Assembly (NCBI RefSeq): GCF_020883495.1
Contig: NZ_CP086610.1
Location: 725,501-789,500, forward strand
Source: Shinella zoogloeoides
Lineage (GTDB): Bacteria; Pseudomonadota; Alphaproteobacteria; Rhizobiales; Rhizobiaceae
DNA length: 64,000 bases
Direction: 5' to 3'
Part shown: positions 45,295 to 53,400 of the stretch, piece by piece
Position numbering within the stretch: the stretch's first letter is position 1
Layout of the letters: each line of letters opens with the position of its first letter
Made by a program: the position numbers and the translations under genes
The notes under the pieces: model-generated
Told to the model about the DNA's origin: nothing
Database searches by the model: none
What the model saw: the letters and a program-made list of their open reading frames with translations, nothing else

Positions 45295-45678
45295 ATGGAT
45301 GACGACAAGGCCCTCTTCCCTCCCGTCGATCCCTTCGGCGCCGGTGCGCGGGGCTGCTGCCCGCGCTGCGGCCAGGGCAAGCTGTTCGATGGCATGCTGA
45401 AGGTGAAGCCGGCCTGCGCGAGCTGCGGGCTGGACTATTCCTTCGCCGATTCGGGGGACGGCCCGGTCGTCTTCGTGCTGCTCATCGTCGGCTTCGTCGT
45501 CGTCGGGGCGGCGCTGTGGCTGGAGGTGAATTACAGCCCGCCGCTCTGGCTGCATTTCCTCCTGTGGATTCCGGCCGTCATCGTGTTCGGCCTCGGGCTT
45601 ATGCGCGTCCTCAAGGGCGTGCTGATCGCCCTGCAATACCGCAACAATGCCCGGCCGGGCGAAATCGACCGTGGCTGA
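45295..45678 (+). CDS. DUF983 domain membrane protein
   Basis: A 127-residue protein: a zinc-ribbon CCPRCGQGKLF and CASCGLDY at the N-terminus, then two membrane helices (about 55-75 and 82-105). DUF983 proteins are placed next to cytochrome oxidase and SURF1 genes in alphaproteobacteria. The end overlaps the SURF1 start. Role unknown; zinc or copper binding is possible. Confidence 0.83.
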   Translation: MDDDKALFPPVDPFGAGARGCCPRCGQGKLFDGMLKVKPACASCGLDYSFADSGDGPVVFVLLIVGFVVVGAALWLEVNYSPPLWLHFLLWIPAVIVFGLGLMRVLKGVLIALQYRNNARPGEIDRG

Positions 45679-46435
45679 GGCGCCCGCCAGCGAGCGGCCG
45701 CGTGCGGGCGGGGGCAGGGTGGCCGCTGCCGTGGTCGCCTTCATCCTTTCGCTCGCCATCCTGCTCTCGCTCGGCACATGGCAGGTGCAGCGCCTTCACT
45801 GGAAGGAACAGCTTCTGGCCGACATGGCCGCGCGGCGCGCGGCAGCGCCCGTCACGCTCGCCGCGATCGAGGCGATGGCGAAGAAGGGCGAGGATATCGA
45901 CTATCGCCCCGTCACCGTCTCCGGCGTCTTCGCCAACAACAAGGAGCGCCATTTCTTCGCCACCTGGCGCGGCCAGACGGGCTATCACGTCTATACGCCG
46001 CTGCAGCTTGCCGATGGCCGCTTCCTCTTCGTCAACCGGGGTTTTACGCCCTACGAGGCGAAGGAACCGGAAATGCGCAAGCAGGGCCAGCTCACCGGCG
46101 AGCAGACCGTGACGGGCCTTGCCCGCGCCCGGCTTGCCGAAAAGCCGTCCTCCATCGTGCCGGAGAACGACCTTGCCAAGAACATCTTCTACTGGAAGGA
46201 CCTCGACGCGATGGCCTCCAGCACCGGCATTCCCGCTGACCGGCTGGTGCCCTTCTTCGTCGATGCGGGCGATGCGCCGAACCCCAAGGGCCTGCCGATC
46301 GGCGCCGTCACCCAGTTCGACCTGCCGAACAACCACCTGCAATATGCCGTCACCTGGTACGGCCTTGCCGCGGCGCTGGTCGGCGTCGGCCTCTACGCGC
46401 TCTTGCGGCGAAAAGGTGATCGCCCGACGCCCTGA
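45671..46435 (+). CDS. SURF1 family cytochrome oxidase biogenesis protein
   Basis: A 254-residue protein with two membrane helices (about 18-38 and 225-245) enclosing a periplasmic domain. The family motifs LGTWQVQRLHWKE, VNRGFTPYE and NNHLQYAVTWYGLA are present. SURF1 helps insert heme A into subunit I. The start is GTG at 45671 overlapping the DUF983 stop; an ATG at 45647 is possible. It follows the operon of the oxidase and precedes a degenerate DUF1304 gene. Confidence 0.88.
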   Translation: MAEAPASERPRAGGGRVAAAVVAFILSLAILLSLGTWQVQRLHWKEQLLADMAARRAAAPVTLAAIEAMAKKGEDIDYRPVTVSGVFANNKERHFFATWRGQTGYHVYTPLQLADGRFLFVNRGFTPYEAKEPEMRKQGQLTGEQTVTGLARARLAEKPSSIVPENDLAKNIFYWKDLDAMASSTGIPADRLVPFFVDAGDAPNPKGLPIGAVTQFDLPNNHLQYAVTWYGLAAALVGVGLYALLRRKGDRPTP

Positions 46436-46472
46436 AATGCCGTAGGAAGAGGAAAGCTCCGGGGAGATCGGC

Positions 46473-46837
46473 ATGCAGGCACTCGCAACCATACTCGTCG
46501 CGCTGGTCGCGCTCGAACACGTCTATATCCTCATCCTGGAAATGGTCCTCTGGACGACGCCGAAGGGCCGCAAGGCCTTCGGCATGACGCCGGAGCAGGC
46601 GGAAGCGACGAAGGTGCTCGCCGCCAACCAGGGCCTCTATAACGGCTTCCTCGCCGCCGGCCTCTTCTGGTCGCCGTCCATCCCGATCCGGCCTTCGCCT
46701 GGCAGATCAAATTGTTTTTCCTTGGCGCGGTCGTGGTCGCCGGCCTATATGGGGGCGCAACGGCCTCGCGGAAGATTTTCGTCATCCAGGCGCTTCCCGC
46801 GGCCATCGCCCTTGTCGCCGTCCTCATTGCCGGATAA
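46473..46837 (+). pseudogene. DUF1304 family membrane protein, frameshifted
   Basis: The first 65 residues (MQALATILVALVALEHVYILILEM to LFW) match DUF1304. The original frame then reads into a Ser/Pro/Arg-rich nonsense end at 46850. Restoring one base near 46665-46676 gives HPDPAFAWQIKLFFLG then VVVAGLYGGATASRKIF and VIQALPAAIALVAVLIAG, a normal 121-residue protein ending at TAA 46835-46837. So a one-base deletion is the likely cause, either a true mutation or an assembly error. Function of DUF1304 is unknown. The TAA lies 4 bases before ispH. Confidence 0.8.
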
Positions 46838-46840
46838 CCG

Positions 46841-47848
46841 ATGCGCATGACTGAAACCCGACCGGATTTGACCATCAGGCTGTGCGGCCCGCGCGGCTTC
46901 TGCGCCGGCGTCGACCGCGCGATCCAGATCGTCGTGCTGGCGCTGAAGGCCTATGGCGCGCCGGTCTATGTACGCCACGAGATCGTGCATAATCGCTATG
47001 TGGTCGAGGGGCTGGAAGCCAAGGGCGCGATCTTCGTCGAGGAACTGCACGAAATTCCCGAGGCGCACCGCCAGCAGCCCGTCGTCTTCTCCGCCCATGG
47101 CGTGCCGAAGTCGGTTCCCGAGGATGCCGAAGCGCGCAACCTCTTCTATCTCGACGCGACCTGCCCGCTCGTCTCCAAGGTCCACAAGCAGGCGATGCGC
47201 CACCAGCGCCTTGGCCGCCATGTCGTCCTGATCGGCCATGCCGGCCACCCGGAGGTCATCGGCACGATGGGGCAACTGCCGGAAGGCTCCGTCGACCTGA
47301 TCGAGACCGTCGAGGACGCCGACCGCTACACGCCGCCGGACCCGGACAATCTCGGCTTCGTCACCCAGACGACGCTCTCCGTGGACGATACGGCCGGCGT
47401 CATCAAGCGCCTGCACGAGCGCTTCCCGAATCTCACGGCCCCCGCCGCCGATTCCATCTGCTACGCCACGACAAACCGGCAGGAGGCCGTCAAGCAGGCC
47501 GCGCCCGGCTGCGACCTCTTCCTCATTGTCGGCGCACCCAACTCGTCCAACTCCAAGCGCCTCGTCGAAGTGGCGCTCAGGGCCGGCGCGGCGAAATCCG
47601 TGCTCGTCCAGCGCGCCTCCGAGATCGACTGGGAGACCATCGGCGACATCCGCACCGTCGGCCTCTCGGCCGGTGCGTCGGCACCCGAGGTCATCGTCAA
47701 CGAGATCATCGAGGCGTTCCGCGCGCGCTACAATGCGGTGGTGGAGCTTGCCGATACGGTCGAGGAGAACGAGCACTTCCTCGTCAACCGCGAGCTGCGC
47801 AACATCGAGCTCACCTCCGCCGACATGGCCTTCGTGAATGGGGAGTGA
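46841..47848 (+). CDS. ispH: 4-hydroxy-3-methylbut-2-enyl diphosphate reductase
   Basis: A 335-residue iron-sulfur enzyme, last step of the MEP pathway giving IPP and DMAPP. The three cluster cysteines are in [25 protein letters not shown] and [17 protein letters not shown] and SNSKRL are conserved. The ATG at 46841 or 46847 can serve. Pathway partner dxs is at 10.5 kb. It precedes thrB with a 201-base gap that carries a dispersed palindrome. Confidence 0.95.
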   Translation: MRMTETRPDLTIRLCGPRGFCAGVDRAIQIVVLALKAYGAPVYVRHEIVHNRYVVEGLEAKGAIFVEELHEIPEAHRQQPVVFSAHGVPKSVPEDAEARNLFYLDATCPLVSKVHKQAMRHQRLGRHVVLIGHAGHPEVIGTMGQLPEGSVDLIETVEDADRYTPPDPDNLGFVTQTTLSVDDTAGVIKRLHERFPNLTAPAADSICYATTNRQEAVKQAAPGCDLFLIVGAPNSSNSKRLVEVALRAGAAKSVLVQRASEIDWETIGDIRTVGLSAGASAPEVIVNEIIEAFRARYNAVVELADTVEENEHFLVNRELRNIELTSADMAFVNGE

Positions 47849-47871
47849 GGCCGTGAACCGCGTTATCTGCG

Positions 47872-47995
47872 GCCCTGCCCCTCATCCCGCTGCCGCGACC
47901 TTCTCCCCGCAGGCGGGGAGAAGGGGCAGAACGGCGCGCCCATCGCTCCTCGCCCCGTTTACGGGGAGAGGATGCCGGCAGGCAGGTGAGGGGCG
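47872..47995. repeat. CCTTCTCCCC-type palindromic repeat
   Basis: A GC-rich stretch with CCTTCTCCCC (47899-47908) and GGGGAGAAGG (47915-47924) around a 6-base loop, then CCCCGTTTACGGGG at 47964-47977. Similar elements with CCCTCATCC and CCTTCTCCCC are common dispersed repeats in Rhizobiales, in my recollection. The palindrome may fold in the transcript between ispH and thrB. Confidence 0.5.
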
Positions 47996-48049
47996 ATGCA
48001 CCGCACCAACCCGACCGACCGATCCAACCCATCAAGCCTGAGACCCGCC

Positions 48050-49015
48050 GTGGCCGTCTATACCGATATCACCGAAGACGATCTTTCCCGCTTCCTCACC
48101 GCCTATGACGCGGGCACGCTGCTCTCCTACAAGGGCATTGCCGAGGGCGTGGAGAATTCCAATTTCCTGCTGCACACCACGGCAGGCTCCTTCATCCTGA
48201 CGCTCTACGAAAAGCGCGTCGATCCGGGCGACCTGCCGTTCTTCCTCGGCCTGATGCACCATCTGGCCGAACGGGGCCTTTCCTGCCCGCTGCCCCTGCC
48301 GCGCAACGACGGCGCGCTGCTCGGCGAACTTTCCGGCCGCCCGGCCGCCATGATCACCTTCCTCGAGGGCATGTGGCTGCGCAAACCGGCGGCGAAACAT
48401 TGCCGCGAGGTCGGCCGCGCGCTGGCTGCGATGCATCTTGCCGGCGAAGGCTTCGGCATCACCCGCGCCAACGCGCTTTCCGTCGGCGGCTGGCGGCCGC
48501 TCTGGGACAAGTCCGCCGACCGCGCCGACGAGGTGGAAGCGGGCCTGCAGGACGAAATCGCCGGGGAACTCGCCTTCCTCGAAGCGCACTGGCCGAAGGA
48601 CCTGCCGACAGGCGTCATCCACGCCGATCTCTTCCCCGACAACGTCTTTTTCATCGGCGACGAACTCTCGGGCCTGATCGACTTCTATTTCGCCTGCAAC
48701 GATATCCTCGCCTATGACGTCGCCACCTGCCTCAATGCCTGGTGCTTCGAGAAGGACGGTTCGTATAACCTGACCAAGGGCATGGCGCTGCTCGAAGGCT
48801 ACGAGAGCGTTCGCCCGCTGACGCCTGAAGAGGCGGCCGCGCTGCCGCTGCTGTCGCGCGGCTCGGCGATCCGCTTCTTCCTGACGCGGCTCTATGACTG
48901 GCTGATGACCCCGCCCGGCGCGCTGGTCGTCAAGAAGGACCCGCTGGAATATCTGCGCAAGCTGCGCTTCCACCGCCAGGTCGCCAACCCCGCGGAATAC
49001 GGTCTTTCCCGATGA
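48050..49015 (+). CDS. thrB: Homoserine kinase ThrB (choline kinase-like fold)
   Basis: A 321-residue protein of the APH/choline-kinase type, unlike the GHMP-type E. coli ThrB. Conserved: [14 protein letters not shown] (catalytic Asp in HxDxxxxN) and [10 protein letters not shown] (metal Asp). The pattern [14 protein letters not shown] at the start fits rhizobial ThrB. The GTG at 48050 is used since the ATG at 47996 adds 18 residues that look unrelated. It overlaps rnhA by 4 bases (ATGA). Catalyses homoserine phosphorylation ahead of ThrC. Confidence 0.93.
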   Translation: MAVYTDITEDDLSRFLTAYDAGTLLSYKGIAEGVENSNFLLHTTAGSFILTLYEKRVDPGDLPFFLGLMHHLAERGLSCPLPLPRNDGALLGELSGRPAAMITFLEGMWLRKPAAKHCREVGRALAAMHLAGEGFGITRANALSVGGWRPLWDKSADRADEVEAGLQDEIAGELAFLEAHWPKDLPTGVIHADLFPDNVFFIGDELSGLIDFYFACNDILAYDVATCLNAWCFEKDGSYNLTKGMALLEGYESVRPLTPEEAAALPLLSRGSAIRFFLTRLYDWLMTPPGALVVKKDPLEYLRKLRFHRQVANPAEYGLSR

Positions 49016-49452
49016 AGCATGTCGATATTTTCACGGACGGCGCCTGCTCGGGCAATCCCGGTCCCGGCGGCTGGGGCGCGGTGCTGCGCTATGGCGAGGT
49101 CGAGAAGGAAATGTCCGGCGGCGAGGCCGAGACCACAAACAACCGCATGGAACTGACGGCCGCGATGAGCGCGCTCACCGCGCTCAAGACGCCTTGCGAG
49201 GTCGATCTCTACACGGACTCGAAATACGTCATGGACGGCATTTCGAAATGGATTTTCGGCTGGAAGAAGAACGGCTGGAAGACGGCGGACAAGAAGCCGG
49301 TGAAGAACGGCGATCTCTGGCAGGCGCTCGATGCCGCGCGCCTGCGCCACAAGGTCGAATGGCACTGGGTCAAGGGCCATGCCGGCCACCCGGAAAACGA
49401 GCGCGCCGACGAACTGGCGCGCAAGGGCATGGCCCCGTTCAAGAAGGGCTGA
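49012..49452 (+). CDS. rnhA: Ribonuclease HI
   Basis: A 146-residue RNase H. The DEDD catalytic set is seen in [13 protein letters not shown] (Asp), NNRMELTA (Glu), LYTDSKYV (Asp) and ENERADELA (Asp). It removes RNA from RNA:DNA hybrids. Its start overlaps the thrB stop. It ends 9 bases before the convergent YciI gene. Confidence 0.96.
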   Translation: MKHVDIFTDGACSGNPGPGGWGAVLRYGEVEKEMSGGEAETTNNRMELTAAMSALTALKTPCEVDLYTDSKYVMDGISKWIFGWKKNGWKTADKKPVKNGDLWQALDAARLRHKVEWHWVKGHAGHPENERADELARKGMAPFKKG

Positions 49453-49461
49453 CGACCCTTC

Positions 49462-49764
49462 TCACACGCCCAGCAACATCTCCTTCAGCCCGTCGGCCGC
49501 CATCGCGACCTGTAGCGGGATGATATCGACCGTCGCAAGCCCGTGCTGCTGGAAGGGATCGGTCTTCAGAAGCGCCTCGACTGCTTCGAGGCTCTCGCCG
49601 CGCGTCACGATGACGCCGCCGGTTCGCGGCACGCGCCGGCCGGAGAGAAGGAAAGTGCCGTCCGCATAGTGCCGGCGCAGCCATTCGATATGGGTCTCGA
49701 CATGGCGGTCGATTTCTTCGAGCGGCCGGACATAGGTGAGAATGGCGACATAGATCGGCGGCAC
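49462..49764 (-). CDS. YciI family protein
   Basis: A 100-residue ferredoxin-like-fold protein: YVAILTYVRPLEEIDRHVETHIEWL and GRRVPRTGGVIVTRG and ATVDIIPL. His-Asp pair in IDRHVETH matches the YciI motif. The start is GTG at 49764. Catalytic role unclear for the family. It lies in the same direction as the peroxiredoxin, 56 bases after it. Confidence 0.82.
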   Translation of the reverse strand: MPPIYVAILTYVRPLEEIDRHVETHIEWLRRHYADGTFLLSGRRVPRTGGVIVTRGESLEAVEALLKTDPFQQHGLATVDIIPLQVAMAADGLKEMLLGV

Positions 49765-49820
49765 GGCGCTCTCCACGGCGGGAAGCGGGCCACGGCGTTT
49801 CCGCCATGGCCCCGTTCGGC

Positions 49821-50306
49821 TCAAAGCTGCTCGATCATCGCCGCAGCGCCCGAAACGGTCGCCTGGCCCGGGCTTTCCTCGATGTTCAGCGTCTTCACCA
49901 CCCCATTCTCGACGAGCATGGAATAGCGCTTGGAGCGCACGCCGAGCGTGCCGGCGGAAAGGTCGATCTCCATGCCGAGCGCCTTGGTGAAGGCGGCATC
50001 CCAGTCGGCGAGGAAGCGCAGCTTGCCCGCGCCGCCGGTCGAGGTCGCCCAGGCGCCCATGACGTGGTGGTCGTTGACGGCGACGACGGCGATGTCGTCC
50101 ACGCCCCGCGCGAGGATCGCGTCGCGGTTTTCCAGATAGCCCGGCAGGTGGTTCAGCGAGCAGGTGGGCGTGAAGGCGCCCGGTACGGCGAAGAGCACGA
50201 CGCGCCTGCCCTTGAAGAGATCGTCCGTCGAGATATCGACGGGGCCGTCCGGCGTGCGCTCCTTCAGCTTGAGGTCGGGCAGCTTGTCTCCAACGGCAAT
50301 GGTCAC
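49821..50306 (-). CDS. Peroxiredoxin (Prx5 type)
   Basis: A 161-residue thiol peroxidase. The peroxidatic Cys is in PGAFTPTCSLNHLPGY, followed by AVNDHHVMGAW and a GVRSKRYSML region typical of Prx5/type II plant-like peroxiredoxins. A second conserved Cys is not seen, so it is probably a 1-Cys type or uses glutaredoxin. The start is GTG at 50306 with AGGAGA six bases upstream. Reduces H2O2 and organic peroxides in the cytosol. Confidence 0.9.
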   Translation of the reverse strand: MTIAVGDKLPDLKLKERTPDGPVDISTDDLFKGRRVVLFAVPGAFTPTCSLNHLPGYLENRDAILARGVDDIAVVAVNDHHVMGAWATSTGGAGKLRFLADWDAAFTKALGMEIDLSAGTLGVRSKRYSMLVENGVVKTLNIEESPGQATVSGAAAMIEQL

Positions 50307-50358
50307 GGCGTCTCTCCTGTGTCAGCGAAATGGCTTGCCGCGGCACTATAGGGGAGGG

Positions 50359-51150
50359 TCAGTCGATGGCAAGCGGGCTTTCCATCGTCCGGTCCCCGGC
50401 GCGTACGGTCAGCAGGATCGGGTCTTTTGCAAGGTCGAAGACCTTCGGCCTGTGCAACACCGGCACCTCGGCGACGAAGGCTTCGCCCTCGCGTCGGGCC
50501 GGGGCGGCCGCACCGAATTCGAAGCCCGATGTGCCGGAGAGGAAGACATCCGGCATCGCCCCGTCCGCCGGGGCCGCAAAGCGCACGGTCACGCTCTTGC
50601 CGTCCGCCGCCCAGCGGCCGTCGAGCGGCTTGAAGCCATCGCTCGCGCCCTGCGGCAGCGATGCCTCGGCAGCAGCGATCGCGGTCTCCTCGAGCGGGTT
50701 GGCGAAGCTCTCCCCGGAGGCGTCCACCGTCAGCTCCGCCTGTACGGGAATGCAGATATCCTTGCACACGCCGAGGAAGACGGTGGCGGAAATCGCCTCG
50801 CCCGTCGCCTTGCCGAGCGTGAGCGGCAGGCGCACGGGCTTGTCGTAGCCGATGTAATGCGTGGCCTCGTCGCCGAGCCGCTTGGGCGCGGGAAAGCCGG
50901 TGGAAAGAAGCTCCGCTCCGCTGACGGCGATGGACGGCGGGATGCCGCTGCCGCCCGGATCGCGCCAATAGGTCTTCCAGCCGTCATGCAGGCGGATATC
51001 CAGCATGGCGCGCACGGAGCCGTCGTCGCTCGCGGGAAGCGCCACGAGGCGCACATCTCCGCCCGGCGTCTCGACCCATTCGGAGGTCGCGGCGGCGGCT
51101 GCGGAATTGATGAAAAGCAATGCCAGGGCAGCGGTTTGCAGACGTTTCAT
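50359..51150 (-). CDS. Secreted DsbD-like domain protein
   Basis: A 263-residue protein with a signal peptide (MKRLQTAALALLFINSAAAAA). The mature part matches the N-terminal periplasmic domain of DsbD/ScsB with the CxxxC pair VCKDICIPV. It has no membrane region or thioredoxin domain, so it is a stand-alone form of the domain. It may relay electrons or chaperone copper/thiols in the periplasm. The ATG at 51150 is the start; the downstream peroxiredoxin gene follows after 52 bases in the same direction. Confidence 0.8.
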   Translation of the reverse strand: MKRLQTAALALLFINSAAAAATSEWVETPGGDVRLVALPASDDGSVRAMLDIRLHDGWKTYWRDPGGSGIPPSIAVSGAELLSTGFPAPKRLGDEATHYIGYDKPVRLPLTLGKATGEAISATVFLGVCKDICIPVQAELTVDASGESFANPLEETAIAAAEASLPQGASDGFKPLDGRWAADGKSVTVRFAAPADGAMPDVFLSGTSGFEFGAAAPARREGEAFVAEVPVLHRPKVFDLAKDPILLTVRAGDRTMESPLAID

Positions 51151-51323
51151 GCCATCATGTCTACCGCCGGGCGTTGCCGCTTTCCAGCGGCAAGATCGCA
51201 CGGGCCGATCATAAAAGCTTGATCGCCGGCCTTCGCGCCATAGCCGTTTCGCAGGGCCGGCCCGCCTCGCTCAGCGAAAAGAACGCTTTTCATTTGGCGG
51301 CGAATTGGTAGGCTATCTGCATT

Positions 51324-51929
51324 ATGGCTATGTCGGTTCTGAAAAACAAACGAGAACGCGGCTTCCTTGACGGTCATTTCCTGATCGCCATGCCGGGCAT
51401 GGCCGACGCCAATTTCGCCCGCACCGTCGTCTATATCTGCGCCCATTCGCAGGACGGAGCCATGGGCTTCGTCATCAACCGGCCGCAGCAGTTGAGCTTC
51501 TCCGACGTGCTGCTGCATCTCGACCTGCTCGGCGAGGACGAGGTGATCCGCCTGCCGGGCGCGACGCTCGATTTCCCCATCCGCTGCGGCGGGCCGGTGG
51601 AGAGCGGGCGCGGCTTCGTCCTGCATTCGGACGATTATCTTTCGGAATCGAGCATTCCCGTCAGCGACGACATCTGCCTGACCGCGACGCTCGATATAGT
51701 GCGCGCCATCTCCCGCGGGCGCGGCCCACAGCGCGGCCTCATGATGCTCGGTTATGCGGGCTGGGGCGCGGGGCAGATCGAGAATGAGATCGGCGCCAAT
51801 GGCTGGCTGACCTGCCCGGCGCAGGAAGAGCTGATCTTCGACACCAATCTCGACAGCAAATATGAGCGCGCCCTTGGCCTGATGGGCATCACGCCCGCCA
51901 TGCTGTCCCGCGAGGCCGGGCACGCCTGA
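51324..51929 (+). CDS. YqgE/AlgH family protein
   Basis: A 201-residue protein, [26 protein letters not shown] then FVINRPQ and [26 protein letters not shown]: the UPF0301 fold. Its molecular function is not known. It is read from its own promoter in the 173 bases after the DsbD-like gene start. Conserved in proteobacteria, typically of this size. Confidence 0.9.
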   Translation: MAMSVLKNKRERGFLDGHFLIAMPGMADANFARTVVYICAHSQDGAMGFVINRPQQLSFSDVLLHLDLLGEDEVIRLPGATLDFPIRCGGPVESGRGFVLHSDDYLSESSIPVSDDICLTATLDIVRAISRGRGPQRGLMMLGYAGWGAGQIENEIGANGWLTCPAQEELIFDTNLDSKYERALGLMGITPAMLSREAGHA

Positions 51930-52027
51930 GCGCAGTCTCCGATTTTCTCCCCGCATGCGGGAACTTGTGGCTCCGCGCGCCGTTGTGCGGGGGCGTCAAC
52001 GACGGCGCCTTAACAAGGAGCATGACC

Positions 52028-52219
52028 GTGGGTAGCACGAGCGACAAGATCAAGGGCACGGCCAACGAACTGGCAGGCAAGGCCAAACAGGCCGCCGGCA
52101 AGGCCACCGACAGCCCGAAGCTTCGCGCCGAAGGCGCTGTTCAGGAAGCCAAGGGCAAGACCCAGAAGGCCGTCGGCAAGGCCAAGGATGCGGTGAAGAG
52201 CGCAATCGACCGGCTCTGA
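52028..52219 (+). CDS. CsbD family stress protein
   Basis: A 63-residue hydrophilic protein with repeated K/A/G-rich helices ([21 protein letters not shown]), the CsbD signature. I take the GTG at 52028 because AAGGAG is 7 bases upstream; the ATG at 52022 leaves only one base to that site. The result, [10 protein letters not shown], is the common beginning of CsbD proteins. Likely induced in stress; role unknown. Confidence 0.83.
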   Translation: MGSTSDKIKGTANELAGKAKQAAGKATDSPKLRAEGAVQEAKGKTQKAVGKAKDAVKSAIDRL

Positions 52220-52262
52220 GCCGGCCGGGATGACCCTCCGTCATCCCGCCATCGTGAAAAGC

Positions 52263-52297
52263 GGATATCCGTATCGCCGACGGCAATACGGATATCC
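52263..52297. repeat. Inverted repeat GGATATCCGTAT
   Basis: GGATATCCGTAT (52263-52274) and ATACGGATATCC (52286-52297) form a perfect 12-bp stem around an 11-base loop in which GCC-GAC-GGC can pair further after a C/A mismatch. It lies between csbD and the metallopeptidase gene on the plus strand. No U-tract follows, so a simple intrinsic terminator is unlikely but a stabilising hairpin or protein site is possible. Confidence 0.5.
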
Positions 52298-52329
52298 CGC
52301 CGAAGGTCACCGCATCACCCGGGAATGAC

Positions 52330-53391
52330 ATGAAGCTCTTCACCTGCGCCGCCTGCGGCCAGACGATCCATTTCGACAACCGCCTCTGCATACGTTGCGG
52401 CGCATCCCTCGGCTTCCGGGCCGAGGACGGGATGTTGCACGCGCTGACGCCGGAAGGCGAGGGGGGATGGAGGATCGTGCCGCAGGGTGGCCTCTATCGC
52501 TTCTGCGCGAATGCGGCGCACGATATCTGCAACTGGATCCTGCCGGCCGGCGACCCGCAGGTCTTCTGCGCGGTCTGCCGCCATAACCGCATCGTGCCGA
52601 CCACCGATCCGAAGGGACTGGAGCGCTGGCGGCGCATCGGCGCCGCCCAGCGGCATCTTTTCTACTCCATCCTGCGCTGGCGCCTGCCGCATCCGACCCG
52701 CGAGGAGAACCCGGATGGCGGCCTCGTCTTCGATTTCCTGGCGGACGAACTGGATGCCGGCGGCAACGTCGTCGCCGCGGCGATGACCGGGCATGAGGAC
52801 GGCCTGATCAGCCTGCGCGCGGCGGAAGCCGACGATGCGGTGCGCGAAAGCGTGCGCGTCTCCATGGGGGAACCCTACCGCACGCTGCTCGGCCATTTCC
52901 GCCACGAGATCGGGCATTTCTACTGGAAGGAACTCGTTCGCGACCCGGCCACGCTGGAGGAAGCCCGCCGCCTCTTCGGCGACGAGCGCGAGGACTATGC
53001 CGCCGCCCTCCGGCGCAACTACGAGGAGGGGCCGCCGGCGGACTGGCAGGACCGTTTCATCAGCACCTATGCAAGCTGCCATCCGGCCGAGGATTTCGCC
53101 GAATGCTGGGCGCATTTCCTTCACATCGTCGACACGCTGGAAACCGCCCGCGCCTTCGGCCTCAACACCGATCCGAAGGGTCACGAGGAACTCGAAGCCG
53201 AAGTCACCTTCGACCCCTACCACGCCCCGAATGCGGGCCGCCTCGTCGAAGCCTGGATTCCCCTCTCCGTCGCCATGAACGCCATCCAGCGCTCCATGGG
53301 CCAGCCCGACAGCTACCCCTTCCTCCTGCCGCCGCCGGTGGTGGAGAAGCTGGATTTCATCAACCGGCTGGTGCGCGGGGCAGGGAGCTAG
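52330..53391 (+). CDS. Zinc-ribbon zinc metallopeptidase (COG4307-like)
   Basis: A 353-residue protein. An N-terminal double zinc ribbon has TCAACGQT and CIRCGAS, then FCANAAH and FCAVCRHN. The central domain has HFRHEIGHFYW, an HExxH zinc-protease motif, with a downstream Glu in CHPAEDFAECWAHF. This matches a zinc-binding metallopeptidase family found in rhizobia whose substrate is unknown. The stop is 9 bases from the end of the convergent GGDEF-EAL gene. Confidence 0.85.
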   Translation: MKLFTCAACGQTIHFDNRLCIRCGASLGFRAEDGMLHALTPEGEGGWRIVPQGGLYRFCANAAHDICNWILPAGDPQVFCAVCRHNRIVPTTDPKGLERWRRIGAAQRHLFYSILRWRLPHPTREENPDGGLVFDFLADELDAGGNVVAAAMTGHEDGLISLRAAEADDAVRESVRVSMGEPYRTLLGHFRHEIGHFYWKELVRDPATLEEARRLFGDEREDYAAALRRNYEEGPPADWQDRFISTYASCHPAEDFAECWAHFLHIVDTLETARAFGLNTDPKGHEELEAEVTFDPYHAPNAGRLVEAWIPLSVAMNAIQRSMGQPDSYPFLLPPPVVEKLDFINRLVRGAGS

Positions 53392-53400
53392 CGGGCGTTC

